Shown: positions 8,909 through 18,068, numbered from the stretch's first letter. The stretch: 56,096 nucleotides of DNA from an uncultured Muribaculaceae bacterium (GCA_958439725.1 CAUBWJ010000012.1:1-56096), one strand, 5' to 3'. The notes: generated by a model not told the origin, from the sequence alone. Numbers and translations are program-made.

Positions 8909-8940
8909 CAAAGTTAGGTCATATTTCCCATTCCACCCAA
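8909..8940 (-). promoter_or_regulatory. Promoter for HAD-ribF
   Basis: Minus-strand TTG (8940-8938), 21 bases, TAACTTTG (8916-8909), 48 bases upstream of the HAD start codon. Confidence 0.6.
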
Positions 8941-8965
8941 CCCTCCCCAAAATCTCCTCCAAACC

Positions 8966-9012
8966 TCTTACATAAGATATATAAGATATATGAGATATAA
9001 AACTTATAAGCC
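8966..9012. repeat. 9-bp tandem repeat, AT-rich
   Basis: Imperfect units of nine bases (ataagatat, ataagatat, atgagatat, then decayed copies) between the divergent HAD and upp promoters. It belongs to the same period-9 family as the arrays near 45.8, 48.6 and 51.9 kb. Confidence 0.6.
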
Positions 9013-9135
9013 ACATCAGAAACATCAATCTCATAAGAAATGCAATCGACTTCGAAAGGAAATATTAGTTGAGGGGATAAGTTTTTATGGAACAACTTAA
9101 TGCCATTTGCCACTCTCCCTTTCGTTTATTTGTTA

Positions 9136-9143
9136 TATCTTTG
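9136..9143 (+). promoter_or_regulatory. -7 element for upp
   Basis: TATCTTTG fits TAnnTTTG and lies 22 bases before the ATG at 9166. It argues against an in-frame start at 9100, which would be upstream of the transcript. Confidence 0.5.
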
Positions 9144-9165
9144 TTTTATCCAAATAAACAGCAAG

Positions 9166-9819
9166 ATGGAAGTAATAGATTTCGCCCAGAGGCCGAGTAT
9201 TATCGGACAGTATATGACAGAATTACGCGACGTGAATAAGCAGACGGACATGCTTCGGTTCCGCGCCAATCTGGAACGCATAGGCGAGATTATGGCCTAT
9301 GAGATAAGCAAGACTATGCGCTACCGGATGGAGCAGATTGAAACGCCTCTGGCCCCATGCATGAGTCCGGTGCTCGACGAGGAAGTGGTTCTCGCGACGA
9401 TTTTCCGCGCGGGTGTTCCTTTTCACAAAGGGTTCCTCAATATATTCGACCACAGCCAGAATGCCTTTGTATCGGCCTACAGAAAATACAAGGAAAAGGA
9501 AAATTTCGATGTGTTCATAGAATATCTTGCCTCTCCGAAACTCGACGGCAAGACACTGATAATAGCCGACCCTATGCTCGCCACCGGCGCGTCGATGGAA
9601 CTGAGCTACCGCGCCCTGCTCACCAAAGGCACTCCCGCCAAGGTGCATGTTGCGTCGGTGATTGCCTCACGTCAGGCCATCGATTATGTGAAAAAAACTT
9701 TCCCCGACGACCGCACCACGGTGTGGGCAGCGGCAATCGACGATGAAATAAATTCCCATTCCTATATAGTGCCCGGTCTGGGCGACGCGGGCGACCTCGC
9801 CTACGGCATCAAGGAGTAA
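9166..9819 (+). CDS. upp: Uracil phosphoribosyltransferase
   Basis: A 217-residue type I phosphoribosyltransferase making UMP from uracil and PRPP in pyrimidine salvage. The PRPP-binding loop is LIIADPMLATGASM. The flexible region FRAGVPFHKGFLNIF and the C-terminal uracil-binding PGLGDAGDLAYG are characteristic. The start at 9166 is chosen because the promoter element lies at 9136-9143 and the protein then begins MEVIDFAQRPS. It is monocistronic: a strong hairpin follows immediately. Confidence 0.95.
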   Translation: MEVIDFAQRPSIIGQYMTELRDVNKQTDMLRFRANLERIGEIMAYEISKTMRYRMEQIETPLAPCMSPVLDEEVVLATIFRAGVPFHKGFLNIFDHSQNAFVSAYRKYKEKENFDVFIEYLASPKLDGKTLIIADPMLATGASMELSYRALLTKGTPAKVHVASVIASRQAIDYVKKTFPDDRTTVWAAAIDDEINSHSYIVPGLGDAGDLAYGIKE

Positions 9820-9831
9820 ATCACAGAGAAT

Positions 9832-9869
9832 ACAGAGAGCGCCTCGGAGGGTCCGGAGGCGCTCTCTGT
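9832..9869. terminator. Hairpin terminator between convergent upp and glycosidase-like gene
   Basis: A perfect 14-bp inverted repeat: left arm 9832-9845, 10-base loop, right arm 9856-9869. It sits between the ends of two convergent genes and can serve both, although no long T tract follows. Confidence 0.7.
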
Positions 9870-9884
9870 GTATATCAGAAACGT

Positions 9885-12800
9885 TTATTGCGGCGTGACG
9901 TAGACGAGCCACCCCTTACGTGGAGCAACTTCTATGGACTCATCGGGAGTCCAGATATTTGCCGTCTGCATGTCCTTTATGGCCGGAGCGGAGAGACACA
10001 CATGAGAAGGGTCGAGACCGAGTTCTTTCCAATTGAAATCAAGGTTAACTGTCTTGTTCTCGTCGGTATAATTACCAATAGAAAGAAGCAGGCAGCCATC
10101 CGGTCGACGGAATACCGTTACTTTAACATCAGTATCAGATGAAGTGACAGGTACATTCTTTTCCCAGAAACCATACATTGTGGCTTTGTCTATTCCAAAA
10201 TCGTCCCATACTTTCCATATCTGTGTGGGATCACAGTTTACCCCCTCGGTAAACCACGGATAACGCACCGTCATTCCATACTGCATTCCCAGCCACGGAT
10301 TACCTCCGCGGTAGAGCATGTCGCCGGTAAGACCGAACGGTATGCCCGACGATTCCACCAGCCAGTTTGCAGGCGTCATCTTGTCGTAGAGAAAGCTTTC
10401 GCCGAACCATAATTTGTCGATATAGGGGAAGAATTCGGCATACTGATTGGCAGCTCCTACTGAAAAACCGGTGTTGGAATGCAGATCGATAATGCAACCG
10501 GGCTTCACCTGGTCCATGGCACGGCGCATACGTTTGAGTATTCTCCGGTCAAACGATACATCGTCAAGGTATATGCCGTCAATTCCGAGATTGCGCACCA
10601 TCCATGCCAATCCCTCTATATAGTAATTATACCATCGCGAATCGCTCTCCGAAGTGAGAATGGCAGCATCAGCCGACACACCTGCCGGAGTCTCGCCCTT
10701 GAAATGCTCATACCACTGGGGTCGGTAACCGGTAACCAGATGCTCGCGAAGCCAGTTGTAACCGCCTCCGTCGCCGTCGCGGAACACTTCGTCACCCAGA
10801 CTCCGTATGGCCCACATCTCCGGCAGTGCGTTGCTGAGTTCGCGCAAGGTATAGTAGGCCTTCACTTTCACTCCTTTTTTATGCCAGCGGTCAGTGAATG
10901 CTTTCATGGAGTCGACGGTAAGGAAAGGATAATTTATGAAAGGATTGAGAGCGTTGCCCTGGTGGACATTGATTATCTTTACACCTGCGGCATATTCCTC
11001 GGCCGAAGGCTCCGGCCTGGTGGCATTGTGGTAATAGCGGTTGACAAATTGTGCCGGAATGTCTATTTCCTTTACAGGAGTGATGAGGAAAGCAAACTCG
11101 TAGTCCAGCGGTTCGCCTGCCTTGAGAGCACGACTGCCGCTGTAGGCGGTGACAGTAACAGCTGTATCGGTGGTGCGTATGGAGAATCCTCCTTTACCAC
11201 TGTTGTTCCAGCTTTCGGGATAGGGAGGACGGTACACATTAAGCAGTGGGCCGGTATAGTCGCTACCCTGCAATTCCATATGGAGTCCGGCGTGCGCGTT
11301 GCCAATCCAGTAGCTGTCGAACGGCCACAGCCATTGTTTCTGCTCGGAAGTGGCCAACGATACTCCAAAACTGTTCACTGTCATTTCCGGAGCATCCCAT
11401 TTACCGTCGTAACTCATGGGGGTATCCTGTCCCGGAAGTCCTATTCCGAGGAAATATGATGCCGTTTCACGACGCACAGGAAGTTCGAGTCTGATATCAT
11501 CTATCTCCATATCGGTGGCGGAAGTAAGGGTGATGTCATAGTCCATCCTTCCGTCAAATTCAAGCGTGGCCTGCATATTGACCGTAATTCCGCCTGCGGT
11601 GCTTTCCCATACAAAAGTGGCATGTCCGGAGGTTGAATCGGTTACTCGCGGAGTGGCGCTTAACTCCAGCGGAGAACCTCCGGCGGGAGTGATGATGAAT
11701 CTCATGGGCGATGCCAGAATATCGTTGCCGAACGATACAATCTGACGCGGCATTCCGGTAATAGAGTCGAGAATCACACTGCGGTTTGCGCATGAAAGCG
11801 TATTGCCGCTGACCGTCACAGGTGTATATGGCGCCACAGGAGTATCGGCCAGTCCGAGTGTGGAATTGAGCCAACGCAGACGCGTCATAAGATGCGGATC
11901 GGAATCGCCACGGTCGGCCACAGCTTTTCCGGCCACGGTTATGGTAACCGGCAGTGATGCCGTCTCACCGGCTGCATCGCTGATGGAAAGAGTCCCGGTA
12001 TAGACTCCGGGTATCTGGTCTGGCGCTATATCCACACCGAACCACAAAGACTGCACAGAACCGCGCTTCACATCAATTTTTTTTGTGAACTGTCGACCGT
12101 AAGGATCAGTTCCTTCGAGATTGAAACAGGTCACCGCCGAAGATCGAATCACGTTGCCGGCTGCATCCGTAAGTGTAGTGATACGGTAGGAAAGACTGTC
12201 TACTTCAGAATAAGGGTTCCATACTCCGGTCTGGAAAGTATAGTATTCATTAGGTCGTGCCGTTCCACGGAACCCTTCGCCTTGACTGATGCCGAGCCAT
12301 TTCACAGGAATCGCATCGTTCATGCGAATAGGATTCATACGGTCTTCGGCAAATATATAGAAGGGGCGTCTGTCAGCGGTGGTGTAAGCTTTTTCCTCTG
12401 ACTTCGTTGCCGGAATTTCCATGGGATAAAAGCTGTCAAATTCAGTGCGGGCCTCCACACATTCCACTTCAGCCGCCGGCATATTCTTCATTTTTTTTGC
12501 ACGTGCAAGCCATGAGGCCTCCGGCGTGTCCTCGGGAGGGAGATAACCGCCGGGGCAGAATCCGGTATCGAACTGCACCCTGTAGGGCATATAATAGAAA
12601 TAGTAAGTGCCGGCAACTGAAACGGGACCGAACTCAATCCTGCAGATTTCCGGTGTGACTTCAATACGGCGAATATTGCGGACGGTATCGCCGGTAGTGG
12701 CGTTTACAATCAGAAAACATGTATTGTCAACCGATGTATCGTGACGGCGCCAGTGATAGTCAAGACTTACAGCCTCGGATTTTTTTTCAATACGAAGTAC

Positions 12801-12929
12801 AGCACGATGATTTCCTAACGATTCGTTCCAGCCTTTATCCGGTACACTGTAGTGGTAACAGGCGGATGCTGCCGAAGATAGCTGTCCGATTAGGACCAAT
12901 GCACAAATTGTGAAAAGTAGCTGTTTCAT
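9885..12929 (-). CDS. Large secreted glycoside-hydrolase-like protein (DUF6067-like)
   Basis: A 1014-residue protein with a signal peptide (residues 1-20). Roughly 20-340 are beta-sandwich-like modules. Residues 355-620 resemble a galactose-mutarotase-like beta domain. About 630-920 look like a TIM barrel, with VKAYYTLRELSNALPE, GIDGIYLDDVSFDRR (candidate catalytic Asp pair) and CIIDLHSNTG. The C terminus is a small beta domain. The layout resembles the family annotated as glycoside hydrolase domain-containing or DUF6067 protein in Bacteroidetes; substrate unknown. No SusC/SusD pair or sugar regulator is nearby, so it is not in a visible polysaccharide locus. Base composition appears more AT-rich than the flanking genes, compatible with transfer. 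Confidence 0.6.
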   Translation of the reverse strand: MKQLLFTICALVLIGQLSSAASACYHYSVPDKGWNESLGNHRAVLRIEKKSEAVSLDYHWRRHDTSVDNTCFLIVNATTGDTVRNIRRIEVTPEICRIEFGPVSVAGTYYFYYMPYRVQFDTGFCPGGYLPPEDTPEASWLARAKKMKNMPAAEVECVEARTEFDSFYPMEIPATKSEEKAYTTADRRPFYIFAEDRMNPIRMNDAIPVKWLGISQGEGFRGTARPNEYYTFQTGVWNPYSEVDSLSYRITTLTDAAGNVIRSSAVTCFNLEGTDPYGRQFTKKIDVKRGSVQSLWFGVDIAPDQIPGVYTGTLSISDAAGETASLPVTITVAGKAVADRGDSDPHLMTRLRWLNSTLGLADTPVAPYTPVTVSGNTLSCANRSVILDSITGMPRQIVSFGNDILASPMRFIITPAGGSPLELSATPRVTDSTSGHATFVWESTAGGITVNMQATLEFDGRMDYDITLTSATDMEIDDIRLELPVRRETASYFLGIGLPGQDTPMSYDGKWDAPEMTVNSFGVSLATSEQKQWLWPFDSYWIGNAHAGLHMELQGSDYTGPLLNVYRPPYPESWNNSGKGGFSIRTTDTAVTVTAYSGSRALKAGEPLDYEFAFLITPVKEIDIPAQFVNRYYHNATRPEPSAEEYAAGVKIINVHQGNALNPFINYPFLTVDSMKAFTDRWHKKGVKVKAYYTLRELSNALPEMWAIRSLGDEVFRDGDGGGYNWLREHLVTGYRPQWYEHFKGETPAGVSADAAILTSESDSRWYNYYIEGLAWMVRNLGIDGIYLDDVSFDRRILKRMRRAMDQVKPGCIIDLHSNTGFSVGAANQYAEFFPYIDKLWFGESFLYDKMTPANWLVESSGIPFGLTGDMLYRGGNPWLGMQYGMTVRYPWFTEGVNCDPTQIWKVWDDFGIDKATMYGFWEKNVPVTSSDTDVKVTVFRRPDGCLLLSIGNYTDENKTVNLDFNWKELGLDPSHVCLSAPAIKDMQTANIWTPDESIEVAPRKGWLVYVTPQ

Positions 12930-13013
12930 GGTAAGAGCATTAAAGGGTTATCAATATATTAATCCATTATTTTAAGCCTTCTGTTTTTCAATTTAATAAA
13001 ACTGAAAGGTGAA

Positions 13014-13931
13014 TTATACGGTCTTTCGGGCTACAGAAGCCGCGGTAACGAAATAGACTCCAATAAAAATCAGGGCTATGGCGGCGAGTTTCGCGGCGCT
13101 TAGATTTCCCACGCCAATCCACACGGCCACCACGGCAGCCGCAACGGGCTGCAGGTAATTATAAATGCTCACCACCGTAGGCCGGAGCCAGCGCTGAGCA
13201 TAGGGGATGGCGAGATAGGAGAGAACCGTGGCGAATACGATAATGAATGCTATTCCACCCCAGCCGCTTACGGATACGGCCGCATAATCGGCATCAATAA
13301 GTTCCGGAAGGCAGAGGGGCACGTAGGTAAGGGCAGAGATATAAAACATCCACTTCATGAGCGTGAAGGGATGGTAGCGCTCTATAAGCCCCATGAAAAG
13401 CACATAGTAAAGGGCGGCTGCCATCTGCGCACCCAGACACAACAGATCGCCGAGCACGGGATTGGTGGCCGCGGCACCCGCGCGATTACCCCATACGAGC
13501 ATTATCACCCCGGCCATTCCCATGACCACGCCGAGAAGTTTCAGCCGCGTAACGGGATAATGAAGCAGCCACGCGGCAAGAATCATGGTGAGCAGTGGAG
13601 TGACGGAACACATCACGGCCGAATCTATGGGATTGGTGAATCCTATACCTATGATGTAGAGGCCCTGGTTGGCGCTGATCATCAGCACCGACGCCGCAAC
13701 TATTTTCCATATATCGGCGCGCGCTATCTTCTCGCGCGGAGCCACCGACTGCGGAAGAAACAGCCCGAGAAGCAGAAAAAGCAGCGAAGCGCCACCTATA
13801 CGGATGGCGCTCAGCGCTATGGGGCTTATGTTTCCTTCCATCAGGACCGATTTCGTGACCGGGGAATTTATGCCCCAGCAGAGATTGGCAAGAAGGATGG
13901 CTGCATGAGCTTTAAGAACGTTCTTTGTCAT
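13014..13931 (-). CDS. EamA/DMT-family transporter
   Basis: A 305-residue inner-membrane protein with ten predicted hydrophobic segments in two five-helix EamA repeats. The N-terminal ILLANLCWGINSPVTK and the second-repeat region ending FIGVYFVTAASV are typical of drug/metabolite (RhaT/EamA) carriers. The substrate cannot be told. It starts 15 bases downstream of cysS on the same strand and is probably the last gene of that operon. Confidence 0.9.
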   Translation of the reverse strand: MTKNVLKAHAAILLANLCWGINSPVTKSVLMEGNISPIALSAIRIGGASLLFLLLGLFLPQSVAPREKIARADIWKIVAASVLMISANQGLYIIGIGFTNPIDSAVMCSVTPLLTMILAAWLLHYPVTRLKLLGVVMGMAGVIMLVWGNRAGAAATNPVLGDLLCLGAQMAAALYYVLFMGLIERYHPFTLMKWMFYISALTYVPLCLPELIDADYAAVSVSGWGGIAFIIVFATVLSYLAIPYAQRWLRPTVVSIYNYLQPVAAAVVAVWIGVGNLSAAKLAAIALIFIGVYFVTAASVARKTV

Positions 13932-13946
13932 AAGAGGACGGCAGCG

Positions 13947-15434
13947 TTACTTTTTGACGCTCCACTCAAAACCGTTTTTGGTATCCTTCACGTCAAAGCC
14001 TATGGCGGCAAGACGGTCGCGGATGAGGTCGCTGGTGGTCCAGTCTTTCTCAGCCTTGGCTTTGGCGCGCATTTCAAGAAGTAGGTCTACGGCACCTTCA
14101 AAAGGCTTCATGTCGGTACCGTCGTCGGAAGCGCCTGCGGTCTCCACACGTATGCCGAGAATATCCACAAGGAATGTGTCGAAAAGCGTACGGAGCAGGT
14201 CGATGTCGGCCTGTGTGGCTTTCTCGGTGCCGTCGTTTATCTTGTTGACGATGCTGCATGCCTCGAAAAGGTTGGCGATGACCACTGGAGTGTTCAGGTC
14301 GTCGTCGAGAGCCTCATAGCAGGCATCCACAAGTGGCTGTACGCTTACGGTGGAGACATCCGAAGGCTTGAGCGACTGCAGACGGCGATAGCCCTCGAGC
14401 ATGCGCTGGAGCGCTTTTTCAGACGCCTGCAGAGCCTCGTTGCTGAAATCGACCGTTCCGCGATAATGGGCCTGGAGGATAAAGAAGCGGATAGTCATGG
14501 GCGAATAGGGCTGCGCCAACAGGGGATGATCACCATTGAAGAACTGTTCGAGCGTTATGAAATTGCCCAGTGATTTTCCCATCTTCTTGCCGTCGATGGT
14601 AATCATGTTGTTGTGCATCCAGTAGTTCACGGTGTCGCTGCCGTTGTGGGCCACCGACTGCGCTATCTCGCATTCGTGGTGGGGGAACTTGAGGTCCATT
14701 CCGCCGCCGTGGATGTCGAAGGGAACGCCCAGATATTTCTCGCCCATGGTGGAGCATTCGAGGTGCCATCCGGGGAAACCGTCGCTCCATGGCGAGGGCC
14801 AGCGCATGATATGTTCGGGCGAGGCTTTCTTCCACAGGGCGAAGTCGGCCGGATTGTGTTTCTCCTCCTGACCGTCAAGGTCGCGGGTTGTGGCGAGAAG
14901 CTCGTCGATATTGCGTCCTGACAGCTTGCCGTAATTATGGTCGCGGTTGTATTTGGGCACATCGAAATATACGGAACCGTTGCTCTCGTAGGCGTAACCG
15001 CTCTCCATAATTTTCTTTATGTACTCTATCTGTTCGATGATATGGCCCGAAGCATGAGGCTCAATCGACGGAGGAAGCACATTCAGGCGCTCCATATCGT
15101 GATGGTAGCGGTTAAGGTAATACTGCACCACTTCCATGGGCTCGAGCTGTTCGAGGCGCGCTTTCTTGGCTATCTTGTCCTCCCCGCTGTCGGCATCGTG
15201 TTCGAGATGGCCCACATCGGTGATGTTGCGCACGTAGCGCACCTTATAGCCGAGATGGGTCAGATAACGGAAAAGCACATCGAAAGTAATGGCGGGACGG
15301 GCGTGTCCCAGATGCCCGTCGCCATATACGGTAGGACCGCACACATACATTCCCACCCTTCCGGGGTGGACGGGACGGAAGAGTTCTTTCTTTCGCGAAA
15401 GCGAATTGTAGATGGTGAAATTGTTGGTTTTCAT
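13947..15434 (-). CDS. cysS: Cysteinyl-tRNA synthetase
   Basis: A 495-residue class I synthetase charging tRNA-Cys. The zinc/active-site segment MYVCGPTVYGDGHLGHAR (HIGH motif HLGH) is near residues 28-46, GWHLECSTMG carries a further zinc ligand, and KKMGKSLGNF is the KMSKS motif. The C-terminal helical anticodon region is present. Length is normal. It lies 53 bases after the DUF3467 gene in a minus-strand series. Confidence 0.98.
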   Translation of the reverse strand: MKTNNFTIYNSLSRKKELFRPVHPGRVGMYVCGPTVYGDGHLGHARPAITFDVLFRYLTHLGYKVRYVRNITDVGHLEHDADSGEDKIAKKARLEQLEPMEVVQYYLNRYHHDMERLNVLPPSIEPHASGHIIEQIEYIKKIMESGYAYESNGSVYFDVPKYNRDHNYGKLSGRNIDELLATTRDLDGQEEKHNPADFALWKKASPEHIMRWPSPWSDGFPGWHLECSTMGEKYLGVPFDIHGGGMDLKFPHHECEIAQSVAHNGSDTVNYWMHNNMITIDGKKMGKSLGNFITLEQFFNGDHPLLAQPYSPMTIRFFILQAHYRGTVDFSNEALQASEKALQRMLEGYRRLQSLKPSDVSTVSVQPLVDACYEALDDDLNTPVVIANLFEACSIVNKINDGTEKATQADIDLLRTLFDTFLVDILGIRVETAGASDDGTDMKPFEGAVDLLLEMRAKAKAEKDWTTSDLIRDRLAAIGFDVKDTKNGFEWSVKK

Positions 15435-15487
15435 TTTTTGAGCGGAATTAGGAGTGGGAATTTATCTGTGTGGTCTGGAAGAATATG

Positions 15488-15817
15488 TCAGGCGTTTGCC
15501 GGACCGGAGAACGGATTGGGTATCCCTCCCTGGGGCTTCTGCTGACGTGGAACGCGCTGCTTGATTTCACCGAAGGTTGCCTCATAACGAGCCACGTTCT
15601 CGGCAAGGGCATGCACAAGGTTCTTGGCATTCTCCGGAGTGAGGATAATGCGCGACTCCACCTGAGCCACCGGAGAATTGGGGGTCACAATAATGAAATC
15701 TACAAAGAAATCATTGGGGCTGTGGCTCACCAGAGCAAGGTTGGAATAGATTCCTCCGGCCACTTCGGGGCGCACCTCGATTTTAATCTCGTTGGGGTTC
15801 TTGTTGTTCTTTTCCAT
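15488..15817 (-). CDS. DUF3467 domain-containing protein
   Basis: A 109-residue cytoplasmic protein of the DUF3467 family. IKIEVRPEVAGGIYSNLALV, FIIVTPNSPVAQVESRIIL and NAKNLVHALAENVARYE cover the family core; the C terminus is a Pro/Gly-rich tail. Function is unknown. It follows the NigD-like gene by two bases, so the pair is tightly coupled. Confidence 0.9.
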   Translation of the reverse strand: MEKNNKNPNEIKIEVRPEVAGGIYSNLALVSHSPNDFFVDFIIVTPNSPVAQVESRIILTPENAKNLVHALAENVARYEATFGEIKQRVPRQQKPQGGIPNPFSGPANA

Positions 15818-15819
15818 TT

Positions 15820-16512
15820 TCAGTTTGCTTTTTTTATCAGGAAGGGTGAACGGCCGAGAGCGGAATTGGAATTGCGCAGATGCACGTTGATGGCGGTTAC
15901 GTTAGGATTATTCCAGATTGCAGCGATGTTGAACGATGCGGGAACATCGAGGTCGCGGGCGGCATCATTGGTCTGGGCATTGAAAACAATATAGATCTCG
16001 GCTGTGCCGGTCTCGATGGATTCGGGCTCGTAGGTGATTTTGAATTCAGGCTTATCGCCAAAATAGGAAGTGGCGAGCAGATTGAGATAATAGCCGTTGA
16101 CATACATCGTACGCAGATTGAGGTCAAGACCGGGGATATCGTTTTCCTGCATAGCCTGGCCTTCCTCTATTCTGGCAGTAAGGGCCACTACAAGCTGCAT
16201 GATCTTTATCTGCGAATCGGTGAAAGCGTCGTCGGGGATACCTGCGGGCAGATAATAGGTGAGGAAGCAACGGTCGCCTTCATTCACATTCTTCAGGTCG
16301 GCAAGGTCGCCGGTAAGAGTCACGGTACCCTGAGTCTTGGGATTGACGTAAGTGAACACAGGTTTGCCGCCGCGCATACCCTCGTAGGTAACGAAATTGC
16401 TTGTAAGTATCTGGTTCTTGCCCTCGTCGTCATTGTCAAGGCAGGAGGTAAGCATCACTGCCGGAATGAGGGAGCAGATGAAAATAGCGAGTGTACTGAT
16501 GATTTTTTTCAT
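15820..16512 (-). CDS. NigD-like lipoprotein
   Basis: A 230-residue exported lipoprotein with lipobox MLTSC (Cys24), followed by a short acidic linker and a beta-rich domain as in Bacteroidales NigD-like proteins (TYEGMRGGKPVFTYVN, then LTGDLADLKNVNEGDRCFLT). The original NigD belongs to a bacteriocin-type locus in Prevotella nigrescens, but most homologues are of unknown role; no bacteriocin gene is present here. It sits between lolD and DUF3467. Confidence 0.8.
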   Translation of the reverse strand: MKKIISTLAIFICSLIPAVMLTSCLDNDDEGKNQILTSNFVTYEGMRGGKPVFTYVNPKTQGTVTLTGDLADLKNVNEGDRCFLTYYLPAGIPDDAFTDSQIKIMQLVVALTARIEEGQAMQENDIPGLDLNLRTMYVNGYYLNLLATSYFGDKPEFKITYEPESIETGTAEIYIVFNAQTNDAARDLDVPASFNIAAIWNNPNVTAINVHLRNSNSALGRSPFLIKKAN

Positions 16513-16567
16513 AGATAATAGGATGTAAATTAAAATTATGAGTTGGATTTATTTTTGTGTTATGTGA

Positions 16568-17245
16568 TTATTCTGCATCTGTTCTGACGGTGATGTCGGT
16601 CACGGCACCGTCGCGGATCGTGATCATGCGGTCGGCGCGGCGCGCCAGCGATTCATCGTGGGTCACAATCACGAACGTATGTCCGAAATCGCGCCGCAGG
16701 TCGAAGAAAAGCCTGTGGAGCTCCTCGCGGTTGTGGCTGTCGAGACTTCCGGAAGGTTCGTCGGCAAGAACGGCGCGGGGATTGTTCACGAGTGCTCTCG
16801 CCACGGCCGCCCTCTGGCGCTCTCCGCCCGAAAGCTCTGCGGGACGGTGAGCGGCACGCTCTTCGAGATGGAGATATTCTATCAGCCGCATTGCCTCGGC
16901 AAAGGCCTCCTTTCGTGATTTACCTCCAATCAGTGCCGGCATAGCCACGTTTTCAAGCATGGTGAATTCGGGCAGAAGCTGGTGGAACTGGAACACGAAT
17001 CCGATGTTGCGGTTGCGGAATCTGGCCAGCTTATTGTCGTTGAGCAGAAATATCTCCTCACCGTCGTAGGCCACCGAACCTGAATCGGGACGCTCGAGCG
17101 AACCCATGATCTGCAGCAGCGTGGTCTTGCCTGCGCCGCTGGGTCCTACAATCGACACCACCTCGCCACGGGCTATGTCGAGGTCTATGCCTTTGAGCAC
17201 CTGCAGGGAGTCAAACTTCTTGGTGATACCACGCAATGCAATCAT
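16568..17245 (-). CDS. ABC transporter ATP-binding protein, LolD/MacB type
   Basis: A 225-residue ATPase. Walker A is GPSGAGKTTLLQ, Q-loop FVFQFHQLLPEFTMLENV, signature LSGGERQRAAVARAL, Walker B AVLADEPSGSLD, and H-loop IVTHDESLA. The LLPEFT segment and overall length match LolD, which powers lipoprotein release from the inner membrane, or a MacB-type exporter. No permease gene adjoins it, so the partner is elsewhere. The ATG at 17245 is chosen over 17305, because the -7 promoter box spans 17303-17310. Confidence 0.88.
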   Translation of the reverse strand: MIALRGITKKFDSLQVLKGIDLDIARGEVVSIVGPSGAGKTTLLQIMGSLERPDSGSVAYDGEEIFLLNDNKLARFRNRNIGFVFQFHQLLPEFTMLENVAMPALIGGKSRKEAFAEAMRLIEYLHLEERAAHRPAELSGGERQRAAVARALVNNPRAVLADEPSGSLDSHNREELHRLFFDLRRDFGHTFVIVTHDESLARRADRMITIRDGAVTDITVRTDAE

Positions 17246-17302
17246 CTGTGATTCTATGGATGTGAACTGGTCAGCTGCAAACCCCGTAGGCCTTGCAGAA
17301 TG

Positions 17303-17334
17303 CAAATTTACATCAAAAATACTTCTCCTCCCAA
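17303..17334 (-). promoter_or_regulatory. Promoter for the lolD-like operon
   Basis: Minus-strand TTG (17334-17332), 21 bases, TAAATTTG (17310-17303). It fixes the lolD-like start downstream at 17245. Confidence 0.6.
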
Positions 17335-17422
17335 CTTCCTATAGTTAAGCCTTCACAAATTCCCGCAAATTGCGTGATTTTATTTACAGCGTAGACACAG
17401 GCTGCCCATGCTGTCGCTTTTA

Positions 17423-17501
17423 TGCGGCATCGCCATTCCCACGCTCGCCGCACTTACTGGGAAGACATCCTATTCTGGCAGCTAACGCAGCCAGTTTTAC
17501 A
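17423..17501. repeat. Dispersed intergenic element, copy 1
   Basis: Two conserved blocks, 17423-17452 (30 bases, gcggc and gccgc at its ends) and 17478-17501 (24 bases), recur at 34031-34060 and 34086-34109 with the same 55-base spacing between block starts. The first block differs at one position and the second at about three; the middle is not conserved. No open frame is shared. Confidence 0.75.
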
Positions 17502-17659
17502 GATACCTCCCCTCCGGGGCTCATTACACTTATAATAATTACAATCAAGAAACGGTTGAAAAGTAGGGAGGAAGAAGTGGGGAAAGGCGGCCGAAGTATG
17601 AGTAATTTTGTAGGGAGAAAACGGAAGGAAACAGATAGTAAGAAAATGGAAATAACAGT

Positions 17660-18068
17660 GAAAAAGAGATGTTGATAAGTGTGTTGATAAAGTTAAAAAG
17701 ATTTCGGCTAACTTTCCATAACTTTATTTGGAAACAAGCGTTTGCCGAGCTATATAACAGCCACGGAGCAAACTCCAAAAAAGTTAACCTTTACTTTCGG
17801 AGTGTTTTCAACCGGGTTTTCCACATTTTAAGGGCTGTGAAATGGGTAAAAGTTATTAACTTTGCATATTATTCACACCATGTTAATAACAATGCTAATT
17901 GCTTATAAGCCATAAATTTCAAGTGTTGATAACCTTAACATGAATGATGATGAGTGTTTAATAACTTAATATGCAAGAAATAGCACTAAAAGTTATTGCA
18001 GTTATCAACAGGCTATATTAGTGGTGATGGAAGATTTAAATTTTAAAATTTTATTCTAAACAATAATA
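17660..18068. other. Candidate chromosomal replication origin (oriC)
   Basis: A gene-free AT-rich stretch with DnaA-box-like nonamers: TTATCAACA at 17670-17678, 17682-17690 and 17924-17932 (minus) and 18002-18010 (plus); TTATTCACA at 17869-17877, an exact fit to TTATNCACA; TTTTCCACA at 17817-17825; TTATTAACA at 17881-17889 (minus). Bases 18031-18068 are almost pure A/T, like an unwinding element. Transcription diverges from it (lolD-like operon left, nadA right). Sampled plus-strand sequence tends to C-rich on the left and is G-rich on the right. dnaA is not in the window, which is common for Bacteroidetes origins. A promoter-like TAACTTTG at 17857-17864 could serve nadA. Confidence 0.65.

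Noticed and set aside
9885..15434. Polysaccharide utilisation locus around the glycosidase-like gene
   Set aside because: There is no SusC/SusD pair, sulfatase, or hybrid two-component or sigma/anti-sigma regulator next to it.
17370..17675. Plus-strand open frame upstream of the origin candidate
   Set aside because: It runs through the dispersed element and purine-rich intergenic DNA, and the frame is not shared with the second copy.
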